The notes beneath the pieces are model-generated. The model did not search any database. It saw nothing but the letters and a program-made list of their open reading frames with translations, and was not told the origin of the DNA. A program made the translations under genes and the position numbers. This document shows, one piece after another, positions 55,006 to 64,000 of a DNA stretch of 64,000 nt (its first letter is position 1; every line of letters starts with the position of its first letter). This stretch comes from Adiantum capillus-veneris (Eukaryota > Streptophyta > Polypodiopsida > Polypodiales > Pteridaceae), in the NCBI GenBank assembly GCA_014529385.2, contig CM043962.1, forward strand, positions 127,603,470 to 127,667,469, given 5' to 3'.

Positions 55006-55902
55006 ATGGCGTGCACCAAACAAACCGCGAAAGAGCATTCGCCTGCCAACAAAAACACCCTCCAAGGATGTGAGAAGCCGTCGTGGCTTAAAGGCACAAG
55101 AAAACGGCCACGGACGCCTGGCCGTTCCAAGAACTCATCTGGTAGTGGGCATGGTGGTAGAGCACGAGAGTCATCGAGGACTGTTGAATCTCCACCTCCT
55201 CAAGATATAACACCTAGAAGGAGAATGAAGCAACGTGCCCAGCGCTGGAGAGAAGAAGAGGGCCAGCAAACAACAGAGTCCAATAGGGAGCAGCCGTCGC
55301 ACCACCAATCACAAGCAAGACCATCCACGACTCGGGTGGTCCATATAGACACTGAATCAGAGAGTGAGCCACCATGGCAGCAAGAAAAAATAACGCGCAC
55401 ACACCGGGTGGCCGTTGGGGGGAAGACATTGCCTGGAGGCCAGGGAGCTCTCCCCACATGACAAGATCGACAGCCAAGGGAAGAGGAAGAATCAGAAGAG
55501 GCTGCAAAACCAGCCCCTAAGCATGTAAACAGGCGCAAGTCTAAGTTTTTCAAGAAGCCTAAACGCCACCCGCCAGCAAATGTGCAAGTGCCCCCAAGAC
55601 AACCGCAGCGGCATCGAAAAATAGCAAGGGCATTTGAAGAAATCCGCCACTACCAGAAGACGACAGATCTTTTGATTCGACGCGTCCCCTTTGCTCGCAC
55701 TATGAAGGAGGTGCTTCAAAGCTATGGAAATCAGTATAGAATGCAAGCAATAGCGCTAAAGGCTATTCAAGAAGCTGCAGAGGCCCACATCATTTCGGTG
55801 TTGGAAGATACCAACCTATGCGCCATACATGCAAAGCGAGTGATAATACAGCCAAAAGATATGCAGCTTGCACGTCGATTGCGACGAGACTTTGAGCATT
55901 AG
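55006..55902 (+). CDS. Divergent histone H3-like protein with a ~200-residue N-terminal tail
   Basis: The first residues, 'MACTKQTAKEHSPANKN', copy the histone H3 tail start (ARTKQTARKS) but change R2 to Cys, R8 to Lys, K9 to Glu and S10 to His; K4 is kept. A long Pro/Arg/Ser/Glu-rich region follows. The C-terminal 95 residues are an H3 histone fold: 'ARAFEEIRHYQKTTDLLI', 'RVPFARTMKEVLQSYGNQYR', 'ALKAIQEAAEAHIISVLEDT', 'NLCAIHAKRVIIQPKDMQLA', ending 'RRLRRDFEH'. Loop 1 has the same length as canonical H3, not the insertion usual for CENH3. The same frame is interrupted once, by TGA at 55459-55461. A small intron (GTGGCC...GACAG, about 55409-55473) could remove it. It lies about 200 bp after the transposase-like gene, in the same direction, with its own TATA box. 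Confidence 0.8.
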
Positions 55903-56054
55903 CCGAAGTTACCCCTCTTTTTGTATTGGACACCCTTATCTTTGTAATGATTTGGCTTTCCAATGACAATATGCTCAACAGTTGTGTCTACTGTGTCTAT
56001 TATCTTTGTAATGAAATGACTTTGTAATTTCAAGTTCTGTATGTAATTTCAGTC
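55903..56054. other. 3' flank of the H3-like gene
   Basis: T-rich sequence with repeated TTTGTAAT words that may serve in 3' end formation. No typical histone 3' stem-loop is seen. Confidence 0.4.
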
Positions 56055-56262
56055 AATTTCAGTAAATTTGTTCTTTTTAAGTACCCTTCGGGGTAGATAA
56101 GCCTATAAGGGGGGAAAAAAAGCTTGGCCACAAGGGCGCACAAATGGCTCATCCATCAGTTTTGGATGGGCCATTTGCGCGCCCTTGTGGCCAGGCTTTT
56201 TTTTGCCCCTTGTAGGCTTATCTACCCCCAAGGGTCCTTAAAAAGCACAAATTTACTAAAAC
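56055..56262. repeat. ~200 bp near-perfect palindrome (foldback MITE)
   Basis: The left arm (AGTAAATTTG, TTTTTAAGTACCC, GGGTAGATAAGCC, TTGGCCACAAGGGCGC) is matched by the inverted right arm (GCGCCCTTGTGGCCA, GGCTTATCTACCCCC, CCTTAAAAAG, CAAATTTACT) around a loop near 56150-56165. Arms are about 90 bp with few mismatches. It starts about 150 bp after the H3-like stop codon. Confidence 0.9.
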
Positions 56263-58085
56263 CTATTGGTTTTGCAACATTATTTTACATGGATCCTTGT
56301 GCCACCCTTTTTTGGCCATTTCAAGCTTTGAATTCCCTATAGGATATCAAAAAAAAAAAAAATTGTAAAACCAAGTGTCTATGCAACATTAATTTGGAGA
56401 TTTCAAATGTATTCTTTGGCAATTCAAAACCTTGGTTGCTACTCCTCTTAGCCTTTGAAAATCATCACTTAAGCATCTACACCCATGACTCAAATTGGTT
56501 AATTATAGAGAGTACTAGAGTGGGTCTAATATTGCAGAATTGCCGAGGGATAGCTCCTTTTTAGACATCTTATGGCTCAATCATGATAAAGCCTTAGGCA
56601 AGTCTAAAAAGACCCCATTATTAAGACAAAATCTCCCAAGGTGTGCACCATATCCCACATAGTGGGCTCAACAAAACCGATAATAGATACCATTCCCACT
56701 TACCCTAATATAATTAACAAAATCAACCATTAATAGGATACTTAAGGACCTCTCTTCTTAAGCAAGAAAAGAGAAATCAAGTTCTCTGATACCAATGTAA
56801 TAGAATTGGCCTATTAACTTAGATTGTATTGGAAAGAGAATAACATAGTAAGCATTTCATTAAGGAAATTCCTTTGTGTAGGTAGAGAGAGTACTTGAAT
56901 GGAGAGATTGATATTAAACACATTTCCTAGCTAGCATGGCATGAGAAATAACTTGAAAAAGAGAGAGAATTAGAGACATTGAAAACATTTGGGGACCGGA
57001 TTTATGTGGAGTCGGTCCTCTTCCAATAGGCTTTTGTATTATAGATTCTTCCATCAAGAGAGACTTGGTACAATACAATCTTTGTGTTCCTTGTGACCTA
57101 AGTGATGCAATGAACATGGAAAGATTCATGCATCACGAGCATAACATAGACTTTGTAAAAAGCATTAACTACCTCTAGCCTTAGTCCCAAGCCCTCAAAC
57201 ACCTTCAAAGGTGGAGAGAGCTAGTGGTGAGAAATAAGGTTGGGGAAGAGGATCTTAGTCACCAAGCATGACAAGCACCTCAAGCACCTTAGTCATCAAG
57301 CTTGACAAGTACCTCAAGCTTGGGTAGGATTATCACCTTAAGCTTGGCCCTAGCTTACCTAAGTTCAAAGGACTTTTAACACTAACCTTTGGAGGTCTTC
57401 AATGAAGCTGATCCTAAGGTCATTTGGATCCCTTTATCATTGGCCCCATGTTGAGATAGACCCGTAAGCACATGTATATATTCTAGCCCTTGTTCCCATC
57501 TATTCTCCCACATTAAATGATCGGTGAAATATGAGAAAATCATTTGAGTTGGTTAGATATAAAATATTATAACAAAAACTAAGAATGAATTAGGGGAGAT
57601 TGACATGCCTACAAGTGCTAGAATCACAAAGTAGGACTGGATTTAGACATAAACACATCAAGGAGAGTATAAATTTTAAGTTTGGGCTAATTTTGAGCAC
57701 TTAGATATCATACGTGTATGAAGTCTGGAGGCTTAGGGCTCAAGAACTGATTTTGATTGTCCAAGAGCTTTCCTTGAGACCCTAAGATCCCATCTGTCTC
57801 TTTAGATCAATGCTTAGAGCTCACATAAGGAATCAAGTCCTTATATACATTTTTTTGATTGGGATTAACCATTAAACCAATCAATATCGTGGAGTACTTA
57901 AGTGAGAATCACTATTTTTATTTTTATTTTTATTTTAGAGTCACGGGTTTTTTTACAAATACCCTGAACCAAGGATCCTGCAAGTTGGTGATCATTTTGG
58001 TGTGAAAAGTACTTTACAAGTTGAGAAAGCCGTTTGAAATAAAATCAGAGCAAAGAGAAACTGCAAAAGGTTTGGGCTGATAATT
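56263..58085. other. No gene seen; isolated primer-site-like sequence at about 56783
   Basis: About 1.8 kb without coding signal. The plus-strand sequence TCTCTGATACCAATGTAA (about 56781-56798) is, on the minus strand, an initiator-Met primer site (TTGGTATCAGAGA) preceded by ...TTACA, as at the inner edge of an LTR. No partner LTR was found. The end presumably holds the 5' part of Gypsy-B. Confidence 0.45.
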
Positions 58086-59017
58086 GTGTGTGTGAAAGTT
58101 TTGATGAATTTGAGATTTGGTAGGTGTATTCAAAGAGACCAAAGAGTGGGAGGAGATCAAGTAAGCTTAGTGTCAATAGAAGAGAGTGTAAACCAAGCAA
58201 GGATAGATCAGCTAGCACCAATCATAGAAGAAGGTAGTAATACTGACACCTCTTTTGACAAATCATACAATTGGATGGCTAACCAATGACTTGGAGGTTT
58301 CCAATAGCATGGGACTATGGGGGGCAGCACCTCCCAAAAACCCTTAAACATATCAAAATACAGGTCTATCTTCCTAAAGGGAGCAAACGTCCATCAAACC
58401 CTAGTGTATGCTGATACTTGAGGACATCAATGCATATGTATTGAAGAACGAAAACCGAGAGGATGGGCAGTAATCATGGTAAACAACGATGGTGATAGGT
58501 TCCGTGGTGAGGAGGGAAACCATTATCTCATTGTCAAAGACCCTAAAAATTACAATTGGTACAAAGAAAATGTAGCAAAAGGGAAGATGGTTATGGAGAC
58601 CCAAGAATTTCCTCTTAAACTCTCTTCTTGGAGCCTTCTACATTCATGACAAGAGAGTAGTGAGACTGGATACAATTCAAAAAAATATTGAAATTTACAA
58701 GCACGGAGAGGGAAGAGTCACCTCTTACTACCATTGCATGGAACCCCATGTGAATGAATTAGAAAAAACAAAGTCTTGTACTTGTTTTTTTAGATTCTGC
58801 AATTGAAACCCGTATCATTTTTGTGGATAAGTACGAACAAGAATACAAGCCAACTCACCCACAATATGTAAGGAGAGTGATAACACCACAACTGTCAGCG
58901 CAGACTTCTGAAAATAATAAAAAGCCCATAGAAACCCCTAGCAAATCTACAAAACCCTTCTTAGATGATTATGACACCAGATTGCAATTGAATAAACAGC
59001 CATTACCCAACCCTTAG
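58086..59017 (+). pseudogene. Gypsy-B region upstream of gag
   Basis: Short frames (58086-58289, about 58478-58630 and 58823-59017) give hydrophilic products such as 'EEGNHYLIVKDPKNYNWYK' and 'YKPTHPQYVRRVITPQLSAQ'. They sit in the same position as the pre-gag ORF of Gypsy-A but are badly broken. No domain is recognised. Confidence 0.45.
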
Positions 59018-59228
59018 AACTCACAAACCTCACCATTATCATTTCAAGCATGGCTCAAGTAGTTTGCAACACCGACTTGAACATTAAGGGTTGGATATTA
59101 GGCCATGTTAGGATTGGAAGCACCACCCAAACCACCACTCCATTAGCAATACCAAGATGAGAGTAGAATGAAAATGCCAAATCTGATTAGGATTGAAGTA
59201 CTACATTGAGAATGAGAAGGAGAAGAAA

Positions 59229-60070
59229 TGGTCGGAGTAGAGAAACGACCACTTGCTAGACCACCAATCAAGAATTATGGATTAGGAGCACCCCTAGGTG
59301 AGAAACATGTACCATATCCTAAGATAGAAAGAGCTCATAAAGGAGGAATGGAGAATCTTATGCTTAGATTGATGGATCACCGTAGAATTAGGCCATCTCC
59401 ACTCCAAAAATGGGTTAACAAGAAATATTTGGAAAACAGGGACCCAAGAGATCAGGTGGCATCACTTGTGCTCTTGATTAGAGCTAAGAAAATTCTAGAA
59501 TTTTCCACATAGTTCGTAGGATTTGAGTTAACTCTAGAGGAGGATGCCGCCACCTGGTTTGATTCCGTTGAATGTAGAGAATTTGAGTCAATGGAGGAGG
59601 TGTTTGACGAGTTTTTCAAGGAATTCTCTCAAAGAGGGATATCCCACAACACAATCTCGCAAGTCCGTAAGTTCAAGCAAAAAGAAGGAGACTTTATACA
59701 GAAAGAAGCTTTAAGACTAAAACACTACGTAAAATTTTGCCTTGTGGAAGAGTTACCAACACAATCTAGACTCATGTTGATATTCATCCAAGGACTAAGG
59801 AATGCGGATCTTCAGAAGGATGTGCATATGAAGAAGAGCACAACTCTAAACGAGTTGACCAAGAAGCCTTATGCCTTGTAGACAACTCTGTGGTCTACAA
59901 GGAAGGTGACTATAAAGACTTAGATTATGATTCATAATCACAGCATAGTGGATCTAAATTCACAAAATTAGCACAAAAGAGTGAGGCATTTGTAAGTCAG
60001 GAGCAACTTATTGAAGAAGTGCTCAAAAGGATAATCCCATTTGCTAAGCCGCAGGCTAAGCAACCCAAGT
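59229..60070 (+). pseudogene. Gypsy-B gag
   Basis: 'GLGAPLGEKHVPYPKI' and 'LQKWVNKKYLENRDP' lead into the gag core 'GFELTLEEDAATWFDSVECR', 'EFSQRGISHNTISQVRKFKQ' and 'LKHYVKFCLVEELPTQSRLM'. These align block for block with the Gypsy-A gag at 11250-11750. A stop at 59510 and another at 59879 break it. A ruined zinc knuckle ('DCGIT...ISDCQK') follows at about 60195-60230. Confidence 0.78.
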
Positions 60071-60225
60071 AGTGTTCCATTAAAACAAATGGACAAATCA
60101 GGTGAAGAAAGAGTGTTACTACAACAAGGGATATGTGAGGGAGCAACAATATATTGTCCTCATACAGAGATCACTAGGGTGAATGTGTATTTTCCAGATT
60201 GTGGCATCACTCACTAGATTAGTGA

Positions 60226-60522
60226 TTGCCAAAAAAACCAAATAAAATGGTGACAAAAACTTTGAACATGCTAGGGGCAAATCCGTCAACTAGTGGTTCT
60301 GGAAATAAAATAGTGATACCTATACATGTTGTCACAAGAGCGCAAGCTCAAAAAGAAATGGAAGGACCAATAACTGAGGTACCTAGAACAGATGCACCAA
60401 GTCTTGAAAAAAAAAGTCAACAAAATACTTTGAAGGCTAGAAAAGAACGCATGAAATCTAGAAAGGAACAAGAACAAACTTCTTTAGCAGAAGAGCGGAA
60501 GCAAACCAAGAAAAATCGATAA
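60226..60522 (+). pseudogene. Gypsy-B basic linker
   Basis: 'KIVIPIHVVTRAQAQKEMEG' followed by a Lys/Glu/Gln-rich helix, equivalent to 12568-12813 of Gypsy-A. Confidence 0.55.
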
Positions 60523-61536
60523 AACTAGAAGGATAAGCCAACAAGGGACACCCTAAGGCAAATCCTCAGAAGGATGAGGAACCAAAAAGTGCAAAGTTTG
60601 GGAGGATCTAGACTAGTTGAAAAAGTGAATAAACCTATAGACGCACTTCTGAAAGCTTATGGGGAATGACTTAAAAATAACCAGACCCAAGAACCAAGAT
60701 GGATGACATACCCATACAGTCAATTGGAAAAGCAAAAGATGGAGATGTGTCAGAAGATGAACCAAATAGCCCAAGCTTTGTTAGAGCCATCAACAAGAAA
60801 ATCAGAGGGAAGGAGGTTCAAGCTCTAGCACCAGTGATTCCACCAAGACACGAGCATGAAAGAATAATTCAGATCCCTGTAACTAAATTATAACCCACAA
60901 AGTTAATCAAAAATCCAAGAGTAGTGATGAATACCACATATCAAACACCTAATGGATTCCATCCTTTCATACCTGAGATATACAAAGAAGATGACACCTT
61001 AGATGAACTTTGGAAACAAATGCAAGAAGCAAACTAAACAAATGAACTAAGCAAGAGAGTTAACCAGACTAATAATGGGAGGGATGTGTTTCTTTCTCCT
61101 TTTGAGGAATTTGAGGTAGGGTCCAAAGCATATCTAGATATTCGCTCATATTGGGGGGATAGAGGATCAATAAGATCCCTCAATATCCAATTTCAATCCC
61201 TAAGAACCTTACCATGTTCTACGGGAGAGTATGAAGCAAAGTCTAATGTGAAGGCATTACCATCACAAAGACTCTCCTCAAAAAAGGTGGTGGACTCAAA
61301 AGGATTGCTATACATATTGTCTACACCTATGACTTGCACCATTATGCTAGTTGTGCTTCTTTTAATACCTACTAAGCATGTGGTGATAATCAAGATGCTT
61401 AGAAGAGTTTGGTGTAAAGGATCCGAGTTCACAGATACAAGAAGGGATCAGAGATCTAGAAAATCTTTAGTTAAATGTGTGACCAATACCATTAAACAAG
61501 GAAGGGGAGTATTGTGAAGGCAAGGATGGCAATACT
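60523..61536 (+). pseudogene. Gypsy-B polyprotein between linker and protease, heavily broken
   Basis: Frames at 60699-60893 and 61086-61517 give 'SPSFVRAINKKIRGKEVQAL' and 'LSPFEEFEVGSKAYLDIRSY'. The second frame runs out of register, producing an apparently hydrophobic stretch that is probably not real protein. No domain is recognised. Confidence 0.4.
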
Positions 61537-61824
61537 ATGCTTCCCATTGAGTTTCAAATTGATCCAACCATGGAAATTCTTGATAATGGAACGGGTGTGG
61601 CCATTATCAAAACCAAAGAGATATGGAAGAAATGGGGAAAACCTACCTTGAGAGCCACAAGGATTAAACTGCAATTAGCAAATGGCTATATGAAGAAACC
61701 TCTAGGGATTCTAGAGAAGGTAATTGTTACTTATTGCATCATTGAGTATGAGCATACCTTTGCTGCAATAGATTTTGGCAAGAAAAACAACCACAAGATA
61801 ATTCTTGGACAACCATTCATGTGA
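61537..61824 (+). pseudogene. Gypsy-B retropepsin
   Basis: The product has 'MEILDNGTGVAIIKTKEIWK', 'IKLQLANGYMKKPLGILEKV' and the closing 'KIILGQPFM'. The catalytic triplet reads D-N-G (expected D-S/T-G). It is a close relative of Gypsy-A 13353-13634, which reads N-S-G, so each copy has a different active-site lesion. Confidence 0.78.
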
Positions 61825-61949
61825 CAATTGAAGATGGTACAAGACTAGGAATATGGTCATATATAGCTCAGGCACATAGAAACCACAACGCATATAAACC
61901 TTAAAGACCATAGTTATAAAGATGTGAACCAAACCCCAGTTGAGGAGTT

Positions 61950-62403
61950 TGATTCAGCTGCATTAGCAGGATCTCATCTTTCAGCTTGGCTAAGTAATCC
62001 AAAGGAGCTATGGATGTGTGGAGAATCAAACTATGAAAGATACAAATAAGAAGAGTATATTCTAGAAAGGATGATTGAGGATAAGGCATACCTTCTTGAA
62101 CCCTTCCCTGAAGAAACTCTAGAGTATTTAGAGTGGACACATATTCTAGCCACCCTAGATGTGTGTGCTATTTTGGATGGTCCCATGACAACGTTTTGCG
62201 ACAAAGATGGCTATGACATGGTTCCATACTATATGGTTAATGTGGCAAATGGCGAAGACAAGGAACCATTCCTTGAACAACCCAGAAAAGATGAACCTAT
62301 TGAAGTAGACGAAGAGGAGTTGTTTTATGACTCTCCAAAGCATCTTGAACTAGATGAGAATGGAGATAATGAATGCTCTGACAATCCAAGTGAGCAAGAG
62401 TAA
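61950..62403 (+). pseudogene. Gypsy-B protease-RT linker
   Basis: 'EEFDSAALAGSHLSAWLS' and 'ELWMCGESNYERYK' are followed by 'EYLEWTHILATLDVCAILDG', 'KDGYDMVPYYMVNVANGEDK' and an acidic tail. The same blocks in the same order occur in Gypsy-A at 13740-14270. Confidence 0.65.
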
Positions 62404-63179
62404 ACTATAGTGGATGTCAGGTTCTATGACTTTCCAAATAAAAAACCTAGACGTCAATAATACTATAAGGAAAAGAGAACTGAGTGCAGGGCTAGAGAGA
62501 ATTCAATGCCTAGAATAAGAGACAAATCATATTTATGATGTTTGCAAAAGCTAAAGATTGTGTTAAAGACAAAGTTTCAAGGAGATTCTCTAGAGATCAA
62601 GATACAAAGTCACGACACAACATAAGAACCTGAGAAAACAAACTCAAAAGTATGAAACTAAAAGAAAACCCAAGAAAACAAAAGAACCAGGACTAAACAA
62701 GTTTGGAGAAACTAAATGGACCAAGGTTGAGAGAAGGAAGAAATACAGAGAGCTTAAGAAAACTTTGAAGAAAGTGTGAGCAACGGAAATAGAGAGTAGT
62801 GAAGAAGAGGGTGAGAAAAATGACAACAAAATGAGCATACTTTCCCACTATAGAAAGTTCACTATCCAAGACAAAAAGGTAGTGATGACATAGCCCATAT
62901 GAGGGCAAAAGGACAAGGAGTCAGATGACAGGCCAGAGGACACAGAGAAGATAGACTTGGCAGAACCAGGAGACGAGCCAAGGCTGGTCTATATAGCAAT
63001 TGATTTGAGTCGGAAAGAAGAAGAGAATCTCATAAGCCTAGCATTTCATTGCTTCCAAACAAAAACATATTAGTGCTTGAAAAAATGAGGAGTTTATTGG
63101 CCAAATATGTGTGTTGATGTTCATGAGTATGTTACTAGCTAAACTACATGGAGAACTATACTACATGAAAATCTACACC
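62404..63179 (+). pseudogene. Gypsy-B degraded linker; RT-RNase H region missing
   Basis: The last recognisable words, 'EPGDEPRLVYIAIDLSRKEE', correspond to the segment just before RT in Gypsy-A (about 14650-14730). The next recognisable words, from about 63280, already belong to integrase. The roughly 1.2 kb encoding RT and RNase H in Gypsy-A has no counterpart. Confidence 0.65.
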
Positions 63180-64000
63180 ACCAATAGAACATGCAACACT
63201 ATTTCAGGTGACAAGTGCACCATAATAGAGTTAATATATAATTGACTACCTAAAAACAAGAACATTTCCTAAACACACCTCTATAGCATCTCAAAGAGCT
63301 ATAGAGAAAGAGGTTAGAGACTTCACATTGATTGAAAATTAGCTCTATAAGAGAGGAAAGGATAATTAGCTCAGGATATGTGCAACAAAAAACATGTATT
63401 TTTTATCTTAGAGCAGACACATGGAGGAATAATAGGAGGCCATTTCTCAAGGGATAAGACAACAAAAATTGTCTTAACCGCGGGAATATGGTGACCTACA
63501 TTACATATGGACGTTGAAGAATATGTTAAAAGATGTGATTATTGTTAGCATACCAAAGTGCCAATAAAGAGGGATGATATGCCTTTAAGGCCAATGATGG
63601 GAGCCAAAGCTCTCTCTAAGTGGGGTATAGACTTTGTAGGACCAATTTCATCTCCCGCTTACAGGACTCACGCCCAATATATCATTATTGCCATGGACTA
63701 TCTAGCTAAATGGTTTGAAGAAAAGGCAACACATAAAGCAGATGCAAGAACCAGTACACAATTTTGTATGAACACATCTTTGTTAGACATGGTCTACCAA
63801 TAGAACTTGTCAGTGATTGTAGCACACATTTCATTAATGAAGATATTGAAAATCTTCTAGATGAATTCATGGTAATTCACAAGTAGTCTGCACCATACCA
63901 TCCACATGATAATGGACAAGTTGAGGCTGCGAACAAAACCTTGTACACTCTATTGACTAAAATAGTATCTAGTTCAAGGACTAATTGGGATCAAAAGTTA
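63180..64000 (+). pseudogene. Gypsy-B integrase (cut by the window end)
   Basis: Broken words of the integrase tether ('ASQRAIEKEVRDFTLIEN', about 63285-63340) and zinc region are followed by an open frame with 'PIKRDDMPLRPMMGAKALSK', 'WGIDFVGPISSPAYRTHAQY' (first Asp) and 'IIIAMDYLAKWFEEKATHKA'. After a frame change come a second-Asp region ('LVSDCSTHFINED', about 63809) and 'YHPHDNGQVEAANKTLYTLL' with the Glu. This copy supplies the uninterrupted codon order at the site where Gypsy-A carries the 19.2 kb insertion. Confidence 0.85.

Noticed and set aside
55582-55902. Calling the H3-like protein CENH3
   Set aside because: Loop 1 has the canonical H3 length and the tail begins like ordinary H3, so the usual CENH3 hallmark is absent. 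A divergent H3 variant is the safer name.
45413-56300. Defined ends for a transposon containing the DDE and H3-like genes
   Set aside because: I compared the sequence near 45.4 kb with that near 56.3 kb and found no convincing terminal inverted repeats or target duplication, so no element boundary is claimed.
61086-61517. Apparent membrane protein in Gypsy-B (hydrophobic run after 'LLYILSTPMTC')
   Set aside because: The frame departs from the family's polyprotein order and the hydrophobic run looks like out-of-register translation.

Overview
The window reads as repeat-dense nuclear DNA of a land plant. The retroelements are plant-type Ty3/gypsy and Ty1/copia elements primed by initiator-Met-like or TGGCGCC-type sites, genes have GT-AG introns, and (CT)n tracts are long. 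No ordinary single-copy host gene and no RNA gene was recognised. A large-genome fern, lycophyte or gymnosperm would fit, but the sequence alone does not settle the lineage.

Layout. 1-485: LINE reverse-transcriptase fragment. 2857-7250: decayed gypsy pol on the minus strand ('Gypsy-D'), split by a 1.04 kb foldback element. 7290-38050: plus-strand gypsy ('Gypsy-A') with a 5' LTR-like region, primer site, long leader with a ~280 bp tandem array, gag, protease, RT-RNase H and integrase, plus an extra 3' ORF with a second retropepsin motif. Its integrase is interrupted by a 19.2 kb insertion (16792-35984). 38370-45412: minus-strand gypsy ('Gypsy-C') with a ~3 kb coiled-coil/acidic ORF downstream of integrase. 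46023-54809: multi-exon DDE-transposase-like gene, interrupted by an almost complete copia element (48540-54492) that itself carries a 322 bp solo-LTR-like insert. 55006-55902: a divergent histone H3-like gene with a ~200-residue tail. 58086-64000: a second gypsy of the Gypsy-A family ('Gypsy-B') lacking its RT region and cut by the window end.

Most interesting content. The 19.2 kb insertion carries two divergently transcribed multi-exon genes: a MULE-like DDE transposase relative on the minus strand (17380-20395), and on the plus strand (25131-35349) a protein whose C-terminal part has the permuted motif order (DPP-like motif IV, then SAM-binding motif I) of beta-class DNA N4/N6 methyltransferases. 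Flanking integrase codons rejoin exactly, and a 9 bp near-identical duplication marks the ends, so it looks like one large DNA transposon carrying a DNA-methyltransferase gene. A 5.38 kb LTR element (28641-34020, TSD ACATC) later split that gene. Some 10 kb further on, a second transposase-like gene sits directly beside the histone H3-like gene. Two mobile-element transposase genes, each next to a gene of chromatin or DNA-modification type, is the pattern most worth following.

Nesting order by inference: Gypsy-A, then the 19.2 kb transposon, then the 5.38 kb LTR element; and the DDE/H3 unit, then copia, then the solo LTR. Nearly every coding region carries stops or frameshifts, so most entries are pseudogenes. 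Element boundaries are by eye.
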